Assembly: GCA_023389035.1 (NCBI GenBank)
Contig: JAEWFC010000038.1
Coordinates: 496,001-560,000, forward strand
Reading direction: 5' to 3'
DNA length: 64,000 nucleotides
Source: Acidobacteriota bacterium
GTDB taxonomy: Bacteria; Acidobacteriota; Blastocatellia; Pyrinomonadales; Pyrinomonadaceae
Position 1 is the stretch's first letter, and every line of letters starts with the position of its first letter. The notes under the pieces are model-generated. The model saw nothing but the letters and a program-made list of their open reading frames with translations. It did no database searches and was not told the origin of the DNA. The translations under genes were made by a program, and so were the position numbers. Shown in pieces: positions 9,330 to 18,262 of the stretch.

Positions 9330-9345
9330 TGGCACGCACCTTGTA
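9330..9345 (+). promoter_or_regulatory. Sigma-54 (-24/-12) promoter of the second pilin gene
   Basis: TGGCACG-CACC-TTGTA matches the consensus TGGCACG-N4-TTGCW except for one base in the -12 element. The -24 GG (9331-9332) and the -12 G (9343) are 12 bases apart, the required spacing. Transcription should start near 9356, giving a leader of about 65 bases with AGGAG at 9401. The 310-base gap between the pilins (9110-9419) holds only the terminator above and this promoter. An NtrC-family activator, presumably the PilR-like protein at 7093, is needed for its use. Confidence 0.88.
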
Positions 9346-9419
9346 TTAGGTCTCATTGCCTGGGAAAGGTAGACCACCAAGACTTTGACCAAAATACTTT
9401 AGGAGATTGTGAATTAGTA

Positions 9420-9956
9420 ATGAAAAATCAGAAAGGTTTCTCACTCATCGAACTTCTGATCGTCGTCGTGATCATCGGTATCATCGCAGCGATCGCCATC
9501 CCCAACCTGCTTGCAGCCCGCCGTTCAGCTAACGAAGGTTCAGCAACCTCGACCCTCCGCACACTTCACGGTGCACAAGCTACCTATCAGGCAACTGCCG
9601 GTGCTGGTGACTATGCTGGTTCGACAGGAACCGTTGGGCTATCCTCGTTAACGGACTTAAACACTGCAGGCCTCATCGACGGTCAGCTCGCAACTGGCGC
9701 AAAGAGCGGTTACAGCTTCGAGGGCTTGAACATTGACCGTGGAACGTCACCCGCTACTCCTGCGACCTTTGGCTTTATGGCTGAACCTCAGCAAATTGGC
9801 GGAATTACGGCCACTGGAACGCGAACCTTCGGTATCGCTACGGACGGTGTGATCGGTGCGGAGGTCCTTGGCACCGCGACAGCTAGCACCATGGCTCTTG
9901 TAGGTTCGCCTGCGGCCGGGGTCTCGTTCGGTAACTTCCCTGCGATCGGAAACTAG
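9420..9956 (+). CDS. pilA: Type IV pilin (PilA-like), second copy
   Basis: A 178-residue prepilin with the KGFSLIELLIVVVIIGIIAA processing and assembly segment. I chose ATG at 9420 because the open frame further upstream runs through the sigma-54 promoter, and AGGAG lies 14 bases ahead of this start. The protein is a paralogue of the pilin at 8591 but has a longer variable C-terminal part. The strong promoter and terminator suggest it is the major, regulated pilin. The pair may be alternative major subunits, or one may be a minor pilin. Confidence 0.93.
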   Translation: MKNQKGFSLIELLIVVVIIGIIAAIAIPNLLAARRSANEGSATSTLRTLHGAQATYQATAGAGDYAGSTGTVGLSSLTDLNTAGLIDGQLATGAKSGYSFEGLNIDRGTSPATPATFGFMAEPQQIGGITATGTRTFGIATDGVIGAEVLGTATASTMALVGSPAAGVSFGNFPAIGN

Positions 9957-9985
9957 TGATCGCTTTTGTTTGAATCGATTTCATG

Positions 9986-10018
9986 GGAGGCGGTCACATT
10001 GTGATCGCCTCTTTTTTC
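9986..10018 (+). terminator. Terminator after second pilin gene
   Basis: GAGGCGGTCAC-ATT-GTGATCGCCTC is an 11-base-pair stem (one G-T pair) followed by a run of six T, 30 bases after the pilin stop. It lies just before the start of the ligase-like gene, supporting the later start chosen for that gene. Confidence 0.88.
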
Positions 10019-10054
10019 ATCAAAGATCTTCCCCTCATTCCTGAGGACCTCCAA

Positions 10055-12088
10055 ATGTCGCTAGCATCAGTCATTACAAGCCGCCTTAAAACAGTCGACC
10101 CCGGTTGGCTTTTTTGCGTTGGCTGGGCGTTGATGATGCTTGGGGTCGCGTATGGGATACAGCCGGTCTGGAATACTTTCATCCATCAGTGGAAGCCCGA
10201 ACTTTTCGCTTCACTGCTGCTGATCGGAACCTACGGATACATCCTCGTCACTAAACCGGATCTATCGAGGATCCGCATTGCCCGCAAAGAGATCTACTTC
10301 ATTGTTTTACCGATCGTTGGTCTGACCGTGTTGAGCCTTGCATCAGGGGTTTGGGCCGGGTCGATATCATCCGCCTTGCATCACGCGTTCGTTTGGACGG
10401 CTTATCTCACCTTTTACGTCATCGTTCGCCAGTTGCTGGAAACCGGCCGGAACTATTCGCGATCGGCTGACATGCTCGCGGCCGTTTTTGCATTTTTGGG
10501 CGTGCTGGCCGTTTTTTCTTATATCGCATATCTCGCATTCGGCGGCGGGACGAATATCGGGATAGTCTTTTCGAAGCACACTGAGCAGGTCGTCACGATC
10601 TTGCCGCTTGTAATTGTCGGAGTTGTGCGCCAGCAAGGCCGCAGATTCATTCTTGGGCTCGGAGCTCTCAGCTTTTTATGGCTGATGATCTTTACGGCAC
10701 AAAGCCGGACCAGCCTGTATCTCTTTTTCGCTATCGTGCTTGCGATGGCGGGAGCCGCATTCCTGCTTCCCCGCTTTCGCCGCTACCGCAAGCGGCTCGC
10801 GATCGTCGGTGCGGTCTTTGTCCTTGCACCTTTACCCTTCCAGATCGTTCCGATGCTGGGCGGATCAGATGAAACGCCGGCAGCGTTCGGACGTCTCCGC
10901 GATGAAAAGGGCTTGAGCAGCAGCAATGATTTTAGAAAACTGATGATCGCGGTATCGGCCGAGATGATCCGTGCGAATCCCGTTCTTGGTGTTGGTGCCG
11001 ACAATTTCGGATTCGAAACTAACCGATACCGTCAGGCTCTAGCGGCGAAAGATCCATCGAACCCGATACTCGTCGAGGCCGAAGACACCATTCCCGAGCG
11101 TGCACACAACGAATATCTGCAGATCGCGGCCGAGCTCGGCATCGTTGGGCTCGCGATCTTTGCCGTCTTTCTCGCAGGCATCGCATTTCTGGGCTTTCAG
11201 GTGCTCAGAAACTACCGAACCGTCTCACCGCATGCTTTTGCCGCAGTTTTAGGGCTGGTTGCGTTTCTTGCGAGCTCCTTCGTCACGTCGTTCTCGTTCC
11301 GGTTCGTCCAAAACGGATTCGTGTTCTTCTTCGTGCTTGCGGTGGCTGCGAAGTTTTTGATGACAAAACGGCTATACGGCCAAGCGAACGAGAGTCCGAT
11401 CAGCATTCCGCAAATGCGGTTCGCGATCTCTGTCGCGGCGATTGCTGCGGTGTTACTTTTTGGCCACTCGTTCATTCGGATGACGAGCGCTGCTCTGACA
11501 CAAAAGGCCGGACAGACCGCGAACCTTTCCGATGCCCGATCATTGTATGAGACCGCGATGCGGCTGGACGGCGAAAATCCCGAAGCACACTATTTCCTGG
11601 CTCTTCGATTCCTCGATGCCAAGCAGTATAACGAGGCCGCTCATCATTTCCGACGATCGATCGATATCGGAAAGGCCCGTTCTGCCGATTATTCGTTCCT
11701 CGCTGCGGCCCAAACGCTCGCGGGCGACGCATCCGGAGCCGAAGCGTCCCTTGCCGAGGCTGCATCTTTATACCCGCGGTCTGTTTTCGTGCTTACGCGA
11801 TACGCCGCCTATCTCGCAGCGAATGGAAAGCATGTTGAATCGCAAGTGCAGCTCAAACGTGCCCATGCGATCAACAGTGCATCGGCCGGAACGTGGTGGG
11901 CTCTGATCAATGACGGAGCGAAAAGAGCTTCTGACTTCGCGTTTCAAAGCAAAGGCGGGAACGTTCCGGTCATGGAACTCACCCCGAATAATTCCCTCTA
12001 CGCGATCATCGCCGAACGCGACATCCTCTTCCCGGACGAGCGGCAGAAATTCCCTTGGGAAAACGCTGCTTCGATGGGCTCGCAGTAA
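10055..12088 (+). CDS. O-antigen ligase-like membrane protein with C-terminal TPR region
   Basis: A 677-residue protein started at ATG 10055 (GAGGA about 8 bases upstream). An earlier in-frame ATG lies inside the terminator hairpin. About 11-12 membrane helices fill residues 15-470. The Wzy_C/O-antigen-ligase signature is visible as NPVLGVGADNFGFE followed by RAHNEYLQIAAELGIVGLA. The region from about 505 to 650 has TPR-like helical repeats (NPEAHYFLALRFLDAKQYNEAAHHF). Family members transfer polymerised glycan from a lipid carrier to lipid A or, in PglL/PilO types, to pilin. Its place behind two pilin genes makes pilin glycosylation a reasonable idea, but the sequence does not decide between glycan ligase, polymerase and oligosaccharyltransferase. 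Confidence 0.82.
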   Translation: MSLASVITSRLKTVDPGWLFCVGWALMMLGVAYGIQPVWNTFIHQWKPELFASLLLIGTYGYILVTKPDLSRIRIARKEIYFIVLPIVGLTVLSLASGVWAGSISSALHHAFVWTAYLTFYVIVRQLLETGRNYSRSADMLAAVFAFLGVLAVFSYIAYLAFGGGTNIGIVFSKHTEQVVTILPLVIVGVVRQQGRRFILGLGALSFLWLMIFTAQSRTSLYLFFAIVLAMAGAAFLLPRFRRYRKRLAIVGAVFVLAPLPFQIVPMLGGSDETPAAFGRLRDEKGLSSSNDFRKLMIAVSAEMIRANPVLGVGADNFGFETNRYRQALAAKDPSNPILVEAEDTIPERAHNEYLQIAAELGIVGLAIFAVFLAGIAFLGFQVLRNYRTVSPHAFAAVLGLVAFLASSFVTSFSFRFVQNGFVFFFVLAVAAKFLMTKRLYGQANESPISIPQMRFAISVAAIAAVLLFGHSFIRMTSAALTQKAGQTANLSDARSLYETAMRLDGENPEAHYFLALRFLDAKQYNEAAHHFRRSIDIGKARSADYSFLAAAQTLAGDASGAEASLAEAASLYPRSVFVLTRYAAYLAANGKHVESQVQLKRAHAINSASAGTWWALINDGAKRASDFAFQSKGGNVPVMELTPNNSLYAIIAERDILFPDERQKFPWENAASMGSQ

Positions 12089-12151
12089 AGCGGTCCGCTT
12101 CTAACCCCTTCGAAAATCAAGTAGAATGTTCTCGGTCGCGCGGGAGCACTC

Positions 12152-12424
12152 CAGCACCTGTTTTTGAAATAAAAACTCGTAAATTATCTAATTCAGCTCC
12201 TGAATCAGTTAAAACAACCCTTTAACTATTTAATTTAGCTCCTGTATTAGATAAAAAAACTCGAAAACTATTTAACTTAGCTCCTGAATTAGATAAAAAA
12301 GCTCTAAAAGTATCTAATTTAGCTCCTGAAATTGATATAAAAACTCTAAAACTATCTAATTCTGCTCCCGAATTTGATAGCAATGCGTCTAAAACAGCTA
12401 ACATAGCTCCAAGATAATTCGACA
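12152..12424. repeat. AT-rich tandem array of 42-bp units (two 21-bp halves)
   Basis: About 13 consecutive 21-bp half-units alternate between two types: one beginning TAGCTCCTGAATTAGATA and one reading AAACTCTAAAACTATCTAA. They keep strict register and are imperfect but clearly tandem. The base composition is far more AT-rich than the flanking genes. The minus strand is open for 67 codons across the array (12222-12425) and would give a 14-residue repeat containing SGAKLDSF, but no start signal or homology supports a protein. The core AAAACTATCTAATT resembles the core of the array at 43693. The array fills the gap before the ABC permease gene. Confidence 0.85.
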
Positions 12425-12445
12425 ACCCTCAAACTTTCGACTGAA

Positions 12446-13231
12446 TTGATCGCGATCGTGTTGAACCGAATAGTTTCAATTGCCAAGAATGCTTTCCGCG
12501 AGGCGGTGCGCGACCGCGTGCTTTACAACCTCGTGCTTTTCGTTCTTCTTCTGATCGCCGCCGGCGTAATGCTCGGCGATCTTACCGACGGACACCAGGT
12601 CCGCACAATCGTTAACATGGGGCTGAACGCGATGCTGCTCTTCGGTGTCTTTATCGCGATCTTTGTCGGCATCGGGCTTGTTTCAAAAGAGATCGAAAAG
12701 CGGACCGTCTTCGCCATCTTTGCAAAGCCCGTCGCGCGGCACGAATTCATGATCGGCAAGTACCTCGGGCTTTGCCTCACGCTGGCAGTAAATACGATCG
12801 TGATGGGCATCGGTGTGTCGATCGCTCTTTTGATCGCCGGCGGCAGCGGCTTTGCGTTGACGATCTGGGGCACCGTCTTACTGATCTTTCTCGAGCTTAC
12901 GGTGATCACTGCGGTCGCTATAATGTTTTCATCGTTCTCATCGCCGGCCCTGTCCGCCCTGCTCACATTCCTAGTATTTGTGATCGGACATTTCAGTGCC
13001 TCATTGAGAGACCTTGCGGAGAACATCGGCTCTGACGCCGCTCGCATCTTCTTTGGCGGTATCTACTACCTATTGCCGAACCTATCGCATTTCACATTTG
13101 TCACGAACGCCGCTTACGGCCAGGTGCCGCCGGCATCGATGATGCTGGGCGCTGCAGCTTACGCGTTATTGCTAAACACGATCTTGATCGGCATCACGGT
13201 GCTGATCTTCAGCCGCCGAAATTTCAAATAG
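12446..13231 (+). CDS. ABC-2 type transporter permease
   Basis: A 261-residue integral membrane protein with about six hydrophobic helices. It has the NAFREAVRDRVLYNLVLF opening and the VSKEIEKRTVFAIFAKPVARHEF cytoplasmic segment common in ABC-2/NosY-type permeases. The start is a TTG at 12446; a GTG four codons later is an alternative. The genes at 13236 and 14176 follow within 5 bases each, so permease, TPR protein and ATPase form one operon. The substrate is unknown. Confidence 0.87.
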   Translation: MIAIVLNRIVSIAKNAFREAVRDRVLYNLVLFVLLLIAAGVMLGDLTDGHQVRTIVNMGLNAMLLFGVFIAIFVGIGLVSKEIEKRTVFAIFAKPVARHEFMIGKYLGLCLTLAVNTIVMGIGVSIALLIAGGSGFALTIWGTVLLIFLELTVITAVAIMFSSFSSPALSALLTFLVFVIGHFSASLRDLAENIGSDAARIFFGGIYYLLPNLSHFTFVTNAAYGQVPPASMMLGAAAYALLLNTILIGITVLIFSRRNFK

Positions 13232-13235
13232 TCAG

Positions 13236-14171
13236 ATGGATCGCCAACGCACATTGACGCTCACCGCGGCCGCACTGATCGTGCTGTGCTTTGGCGCGTC
13301 GATCTTTATGACGCGATACCTAGAACGAACGAGGCCGGCACTGCCTGCGGGATACGAAGATGACGATCCTGGCATCGAAGGCCGCCGGCTGAAAGGCTTT
13401 GTTTTCGGGGCCGAGGGCCTGATCGCCGATTGGTATTGGATGAACTCGCTGCAATACATCGGCAACAAGATAACCAATTCTGAATTGGAATATATCGACC
13501 TCAACGATATGCGGGATCTCGATCCGCGTCTTTTGTATCCGTATCTAAAGAATGCCGTCGAGCTCGATCCCCACTTTATACCCGCGTATTCATACGGTGC
13601 GATAATGCTTCCCGCGATCGACCCGGAAAAAGCGATCGAGCTCGCAAACGATGGCATTCGCAACAACCCTGACGAATGGCGGCTCTATCATTACCTCGGG
13701 TATATCTACTGGAAACAGCAGAGATTTCAAGAAGCAGGCGAGGTCTATTCACGCGGTGCAAGGGTCGCAGGCGCTCCTTCATTTCTCGCGATGATGGCCG
13801 CCGCAATGCGGTCAAGCGGCGGCGACCGCGAGACCGCACGCTTGATGTATCAGGGAATGTACGACCAGGCTGACAGCGATTCAACGCGCGAACCGATCCG
13901 GCTTCGACTGCTCGAGCTTGATTGGCTCGACGAACGTGATGCGATCAACGCGGCGCTAAGCGAGATGCGATCGCAAAACAACGGCGGCGAGTGCCCGAAA
14001 AGGCTAAATGATGTGTTCCCACGCCTGCGCAACGTAAAGCTTCCCCGCGGCCGTGGGTTCACGATCAATGAACGGGGCGAATTGGTCGATCCGTCCGGCG
14101 TTCCGTACGAATTGAAGGCGGAAGATTGCACCGTCGCACTCTCGACCGATTCAAAGATACCGAAACTCTAA
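13236..14171 (+). CDS. Membrane-anchored TPR-domain protein of the ABC operon
   Basis: A 311-residue protein with one N-terminal membrane helix (about residues 8-27) and TPR-like repeats between about 95 and 215 (NAVELDPHFIPAYSYGAIM, NNPDEWRLYHYLGYIYWKQQRFQEAGEVY). The C-terminal part, with a conserved-looking GECPKRLNDVF, resembles no family I recognise. It starts 4 bases after the permease stop and ends 4 bases before the ATPase start, so it is probably a periplasmic partner of that transporter. A specific function cannot be read. Confidence 0.75.
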   Translation: MDRQRTLTLTAAALIVLCFGASIFMTRYLERTRPALPAGYEDDDPGIEGRRLKGFVFGAEGLIADWYWMNSLQYIGNKITNSELEYIDLNDMRDLDPRLLYPYLKNAVELDPHFIPAYSYGAIMLPAIDPEKAIELANDGIRNNPDEWRLYHYLGYIYWKQQRFQEAGEVYSRGARVAGAPSFLAMMAAAMRSSGGDRETARLMYQGMYDQADSDSTREPIRLRLLELDWLDERDAINAALSEMRSQNNGGECPKRLNDVFPRLRNVKLPRGRGFTINERGELVDPSGVPYELKAEDCTVALSTDSKIPKL

Positions 14172-14175
14172 GACT

Positions 14176-15141
14176 ATGGAACCGATCGTTTCTATCAAGG
14201 GACTTACAAAGGACTACGACGTCGGCTTTTGGAAGAAAAGAAAGGTACGAGCGCTCGACGAGCTGACACTTGACGTAGCGCCGGGGCAGATCTTTGGCTT
14301 TCTTGGCGGAAACGGGGCCGGTAAGACGACGACGATAAAGATCCTGATGTCTTTGCTTTATGCGACCTCAGGATCGGCCACCATTCTCGGCCATCCGATC
14401 TCCGACACCGCGATGCACAGACGGATCGGTTACTGTCCCGAGAATCCGTATTTCTACGATTACCTGACCGCCAACGAACTGCTGAACTATTTCGGAGAGA
14501 TCTTTGGGCTTTCGGCCGCAGATCGGGGCGAACGCACCGACGAACTGCTCACCGCTGTTGGCCTGGACCGCCGCGACCGCAACAAACAGCTCCGGAAGTT
14601 TTCAAAAGGAATGCTGCAGCGCGTCGGGCTCGCCCAGGCTCTGGTAAACCGGCCTGAGATCGTTTTTCTCGATGAGCCGATGAGCGGCCTTGACCCGGTC
14701 GGACGGCGCGAAGTGCGCGAATTGATCGCGGGTCTTCAAAACCAGGGCACTACAGTATTTATGTCGACGCACATTCTTTCGGACGTCGAAGCCCTTTGCA
14801 CAAATGTCGCGATACTTCGCCGCGGCAGGCTTGCAGCGACCGGAAGGCTCGAAGATCTGCTTGCAGACGAAAGCGGTGCTGGACACTACGAGATCAGCCT
14901 GTCGGGCGTAGATGCAGGGCCGATGCGGAAAGCCTTGGATGGAAAACGATTTTTGGAAATACACGAAAAGCCGAATGGTGCCTCGGTGAGCGTTTCGTCG
15001 GAAAGCGATATCGAGCCCATCCTCGCAGCGGCTCGCTCCGCAAATGGCCGGCTCGTTTCGGTAAACCCGATCAAGCGTTCGCTGGAAGAACTGTTCGTCG
15101 AAAGCTCGACCGAGGAACGATCTGCGGAAAGCGGAAAGTGA
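14176..15141 (+). CDS. ABC transporter ATP-binding protein
   Basis: A 321-residue ATPase. Walker A is GGNGAGKTT (44-52), the signature region is KFSKGMLQRVGLAQAL, Walker B is VFLDEPMSGLDP, and the switch histidine is in STHILSD. The C-terminal ~90 residues after the nucleotide-binding domain match the extension of ABC-2 exporters of the CcmA/NatA type. It pairs with the permease at 12446 for ATP-driven export of an unknown substrate. Confidence 0.92.
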   Translation: MEPIVSIKGLTKDYDVGFWKKRKVRALDELTLDVAPGQIFGFLGGNGAGKTTTIKILMSLLYATSGSATILGHPISDTAMHRRIGYCPENPYFYDYLTANELLNYFGEIFGLSAADRGERTDELLTAVGLDRRDRNKQLRKFSKGMLQRVGLAQALVNRPEIVFLDEPMSGLDPVGRREVRELIAGLQNQGTTVFMSTHILSDVEALCTNVAILRRGRLAATGRLEDLLADESGAGHYEISLSGVDAGPMRKALDGKRFLEIHEKPNGASVSVSSESDIEPILAAARSANGRLVSVNPIKRSLEELFVESSTEERSAESGK

Positions 15142-15195
15142 TCGGCAGTACGACCCGAAAGTTCACACGCCGCACTTTGGCAGTGCACGGAGAGA

Positions 15196-15711
15196 TCACG
15201 AAGCCAGCCGAATTGCAGTAACGGTCCAACGAATATTCGCCCGATCGTCCTTGGGCTGAAAGCCCGATATCTCAAGCGTCACACGGATCGTCTCATCCGG
15301 ACCGAGTTCCGGCCGCTGCGTCGGCACTACTAACACTGTCTTATCACGAACGACCTGACTTTGCTGATCTATCACGGCGACATTCAGTTCCAGCCCGTTA
15401 TAGGTTCGCGTTCCCTTATTTCGAACGTCCGCGGCGATATACATCGAAATATGGCCGAACGCATTGGGCGATTCTACCGTGTCATCCCCGGTATTGATCA
15501 GAATGTCGTTGGCGAGCTGTTCGAATTCCGGATCTCCCGGGCGTAAGGCGTCAGCCAGCACGGCAGCTTTTTGATCTGCCATCGACGGGCGGAGCATCAG
15601 CACGCCGACGAACGCAGCAACCAGAACGAGCCCGACCAAGATCCCTACCATCAAACCGCGATTCATCAGTGGCTTTTTGTCGTTGTGATGAGCTAAGGAT
15701 TCCATGTCCAT
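15196..15711 (-). CDS. Single-pass membrane protein, FxLYD/DUF2393-like
   Basis: A 171-residue protein with one membrane helix near the N-terminus (about residues 20-40, GLMVGILVGLVLVAAFVGVL) and a soluble beta-rich domain. RNKGTRTYNGLELNVAVIDQ, followed by a long strand pattern, resembles FxLYD/DUF2393 domains that sit outside the membrane. A second in-frame ATG is at 15705. Neighbours (ABC operon, priA) are on the other strand and give no hint. Function unknown. Confidence 0.6.
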   Translation of the reverse strand: MDMESLAHHNDKKPLMNRGLMVGILVGLVLVAAFVGVLMLRPSMADQKAAVLADALRPGDPEFEQLANDILINTGDDTVESPNAFGHISMYIAADVRNKGTRTYNGLELNVAVIDQQSQVVRDKTVLVVPTQRPELGPDETIRVTLEISGFQPKDDRANIRWTVTAIRLAS

Positions 15712-15776
15712 TGTCTTTAGATGCTAGTTTTCAGATAAAGTTCCACTAGGTTATCATCAGGCGAGAACAACCCGAA

Positions 15777-18248
15777 ATGCCAGATCCCGCCCGCGAAAGT
15801 TCCCCGTCCCATCGCTACACCGAGATCGCGCTGCCGCTGCCCTTTCGCCGGACCTTTACGTATTTGCTGCCGCGGGAAATGTCAGATGTGATACGTATCG
15901 GATCACGCGTGCTTGTCCCATTTGGTAAGCGGCTTTTGACCGGATACGCTACGGGCTTTCACAATGATCTCGCTGCTGACCTGGACGAATCGGCGATAAA
16001 GCCCATCCACGAGCTGATAGATAATGAACCGCTGATCACGGATGACATCCTGAACCTGACGCGCTGGACGGCGGACTATTACGCCGCGTCGTGGGGCGAA
16101 GTGCTTAAGGCATCGCTTCCCGCAGGTATCAATGCCGCCATCGCCAGTCGGCATTTCATAACGGAAAGCGGGCGCGAATCCTTGTTGGCCGCAAAAAGCA
16201 GGAAGGCGGTGAAGTGGCAGATACTCGAACATCTGAAGGAGCATGGCGAAACCGAGGGTTCCGAGCTTGAAAGATCATTTGGGATCGCCGCGGCGAGGCG
16301 TGCGATCAGCGAGCTGACACGCCTGGGCCACATTACGACCGAAAGAGAGGCAGATCCCGCAAAAGTAAAACCAAAACGCCAAAAGGCGGTCAGGCTGTTG
16401 AATACCGACGCCGGAGATACGGCTCTCACCGACGCTCAGCGACGGATCATCAATACGCTGACGCAAAGCGGCGGCGAGATGCTTTTCACCGATCTGATGG
16501 AGCGGGCTGAAACAGGAGCATCGCCGGTCACCACGCTAGCGAAACGCGGATCACTTGAGGTGTACGTCCGCGATGTGATGCGCGACCCGCTTGCAGACGC
16601 CGCTTTGCCCCAATTTGATGAACTGAAATTGAACGCCGAACAGACATTTGTTCTAGGCGAGATCACACGTGCTCTCGATGATGCTGAATACAAGGCTTTC
16701 CTGCTCCACGGCGTTACAGGAAGCGGTAAAACCGAAGTTTACATACGAGCAATGAGATCTGCTCTCGCGGACGGACGGTCATCACTGATGCTCGTGCCGG
16801 AGATCGCTCTGACACCGATCTTTTCACGCCGGTTGAGAGCCCACTTTGGACAACAGGTTGCAATACTTCATTCAAATCTCGGTCCGGGTGAGCGTTTTGA
16901 TGAATGGCGACGAATAAAACGCGGCGAGGCACGCATCGCGATCGGTACGCGTTCCGCTGTTTTTGCTCCGCTTTCTGACCTCGGCCTCGTCATCGTCGAT
17001 GAAGAGCATGACGGATCGTATCGGCAAAACGAATCACGGTTCTACAACGCACGCGACGTCGCCGTGATGCGTGCACATTCTGCCGGCGCGGTTGTTGTGC
17101 TGGGCTCGGCGACGCCGGCACTCGAAACTTACCACAACGCCCGCAGCGGGAAATACCAATACCTGCAGCTGCAAAACCGTATCGAAGGGCGGCCGCTCGC
17201 GAAAGCGGAGCTGATCGATATGCGCGAGGTGTTCAAGCGTTCGGGTAAAGATGTGGTCTTCTCGCCGCAGATGCTGGAGGCGATAGAGGAAACTCACCGC
17301 AAGGGTGAACAAGTGATCGTACTATTAAATCGCCGCGGATTTTCCTCGTTCGTGCTTTGCAGATCATGCGGCGAAACGCTTCGATGCAAGAATTGCGATA
17401 TCACGCTGACGTATCACAAACGCGATGATCGCGTCGTCTGTCACTACTGCAACTACGGCACCGATACGCCGGCAGTTTGCCCGTTTTGCGAGAGCGAGTT
17501 CTTGTACTTCATCGGACAAGGCACAGAGCAGATCGAGGACATCCTGCTAAAGCGTTTTCCAAAATTAAGGATCGCGCGCGTGGATCGTGATTCGACGAAA
17601 CGAAAAGGCGAGATGGCGAAGACGCTGCTCGCATTCGACCGCGGCGATATCGACATTCTCGTTGGAACACAAATGCTCGCGAAGGGGCACGATTTTCACA
17701 ACGTGACGCTGGTCGCGGTGGTGTCGGTCGACACAGGATTGGGATTGCCCGATCTGCGGGCTGCGGAAAGGACGTTTCAATTGCTGACTCAGGTAGCGGG
17801 ACGTGCCGGTCGCGGAGCTCTGCCCGGCCGCGTCTTGATACAAACCTATTACCCCGAGCACTACGCCCTAAGACATGCCGTAAATCAGGATTTCGAAGGC
17901 TTTTATGAGGAAGAGATACGTTACCGCGAGCGAATGAGCTATCCGCCCTTTGTCGTGCTCGCGTCCATTCTGCTAAAGCACAAAGACGAAGCGTACGCCG
18001 TAAAGTCAGGACGTATCTTGCGAGACGCCCTTGACCGCACAAATCAGGATAAAGCCCTAAGAATTCTCGGCCCAGGCCCTGCACCGATCTCGCGGATAAA
18101 GAATGAATTCCGCTTTCAGATGATCATCAAGTCGCCGTCGAGGAAGCTCTTAAGGTCTCGCCTCGACTCCGCTCTCGCAGAAGCCGAGGCTCTAGGTTCC
18201 GATAAACGCATCACTCAGATCGAGATCGACCCTGTGAATCTGATGTAG
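15777..18248 (+). CDS. priA: Primosomal protein N' (replication restart helicase PriA)
   Basis: A 823-residue superfamily 2 helicase. The N-terminal DNA-binding domain (EIALPLPFRRTFTYLLP) is followed by a winged-helix region. Helicase motifs include GVTGSGKTEVY (Walker A), DEEHDGSYRQNE (DEEH box), LGSATPALET and QVAGRAGRG. A double zinc-binding insert has CRSCGETLRCKNC and CHYCNYG...CPFC. PriA reloads the replisome at stalled forks. It faces the Uma2 gene convergently with only 14 bases between them. Confidence 0.97.
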   Translation: MPDPARESSPSHRYTEIALPLPFRRTFTYLLPREMSDVIRIGSRVLVPFGKRLLTGYATGFHNDLAADLDESAIKPIHELIDNEPLITDDILNLTRWTADYYAASWGEVLKASLPAGINAAIASRHFITESGRESLLAAKSRKAVKWQILEHLKEHGETEGSELERSFGIAAARRAISELTRLGHITTEREADPAKVKPKRQKAVRLLNTDAGDTALTDAQRRIINTLTQSGGEMLFTDLMERAETGASPVTTLAKRGSLEVYVRDVMRDPLADAALPQFDELKLNAEQTFVLGEITRALDDAEYKAFLLHGVTGSGKTEVYIRAMRSALADGRSSLMLVPEIALTPIFSRRLRAHFGQQVAILHSNLGPGERFDEWRRIKRGEARIAIGTRSAVFAPLSDLGLVIVDEEHDGSYRQNESRFYNARDVAVMRAHSAGAVVVLGSATPALETYHNARSGKYQYLQLQNRIEGRPLAKAELIDMREVFKRSGKDVVFSPQMLEAIEETHRKGEQVIVLLNRRGFSSFVLCRSCGETLRCKNCDITLTYHKRDDRVVCHYCNYGTDTPAVCPFCESEFLYFIGQGTEQIEDILLKRFPKLRIARVDRDSTKRKGEMAKTLLAFDRGDIDILVGTQMLAKGHDFHNVTLVAVVSVDTGLGLPDLRAAERTFQLLTQVAGRAGRGALPGRVLIQTYYPEHYALRHAVNQDFEGFYEEEIRYRERMSYPPFVVLASILLKHKDEAYAVKSGRILRDALDRTNQDKALRILGPGPAPISRIKNEFRFQMIIKSPSRKLLRSRLDSALAEAEALGSDKRITQIEIDPVNLM

Positions 18249-18262
18249 TTCGCAGGCGGTCG

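Noticed and set aside
9294..9419. Longer N-terminus for the second pilin
   Set aside because: It would translate across the sigma-54 promoter and place 42 residues before the prepilin leader.
9983..10054. Earlier start for the ligase-like gene
   Set aside because: This stretch is the pilin terminator hairpin; ATG 10055 has a proper ribosome site.
12222..12425. A 67-codon open frame on the minus strand giving a 14-residue repeat
   Set aside because: It is produced by the 42-bp repeat array; no ribosome site, no unique sequence and no recognisable family. Listed as a repeat instead.
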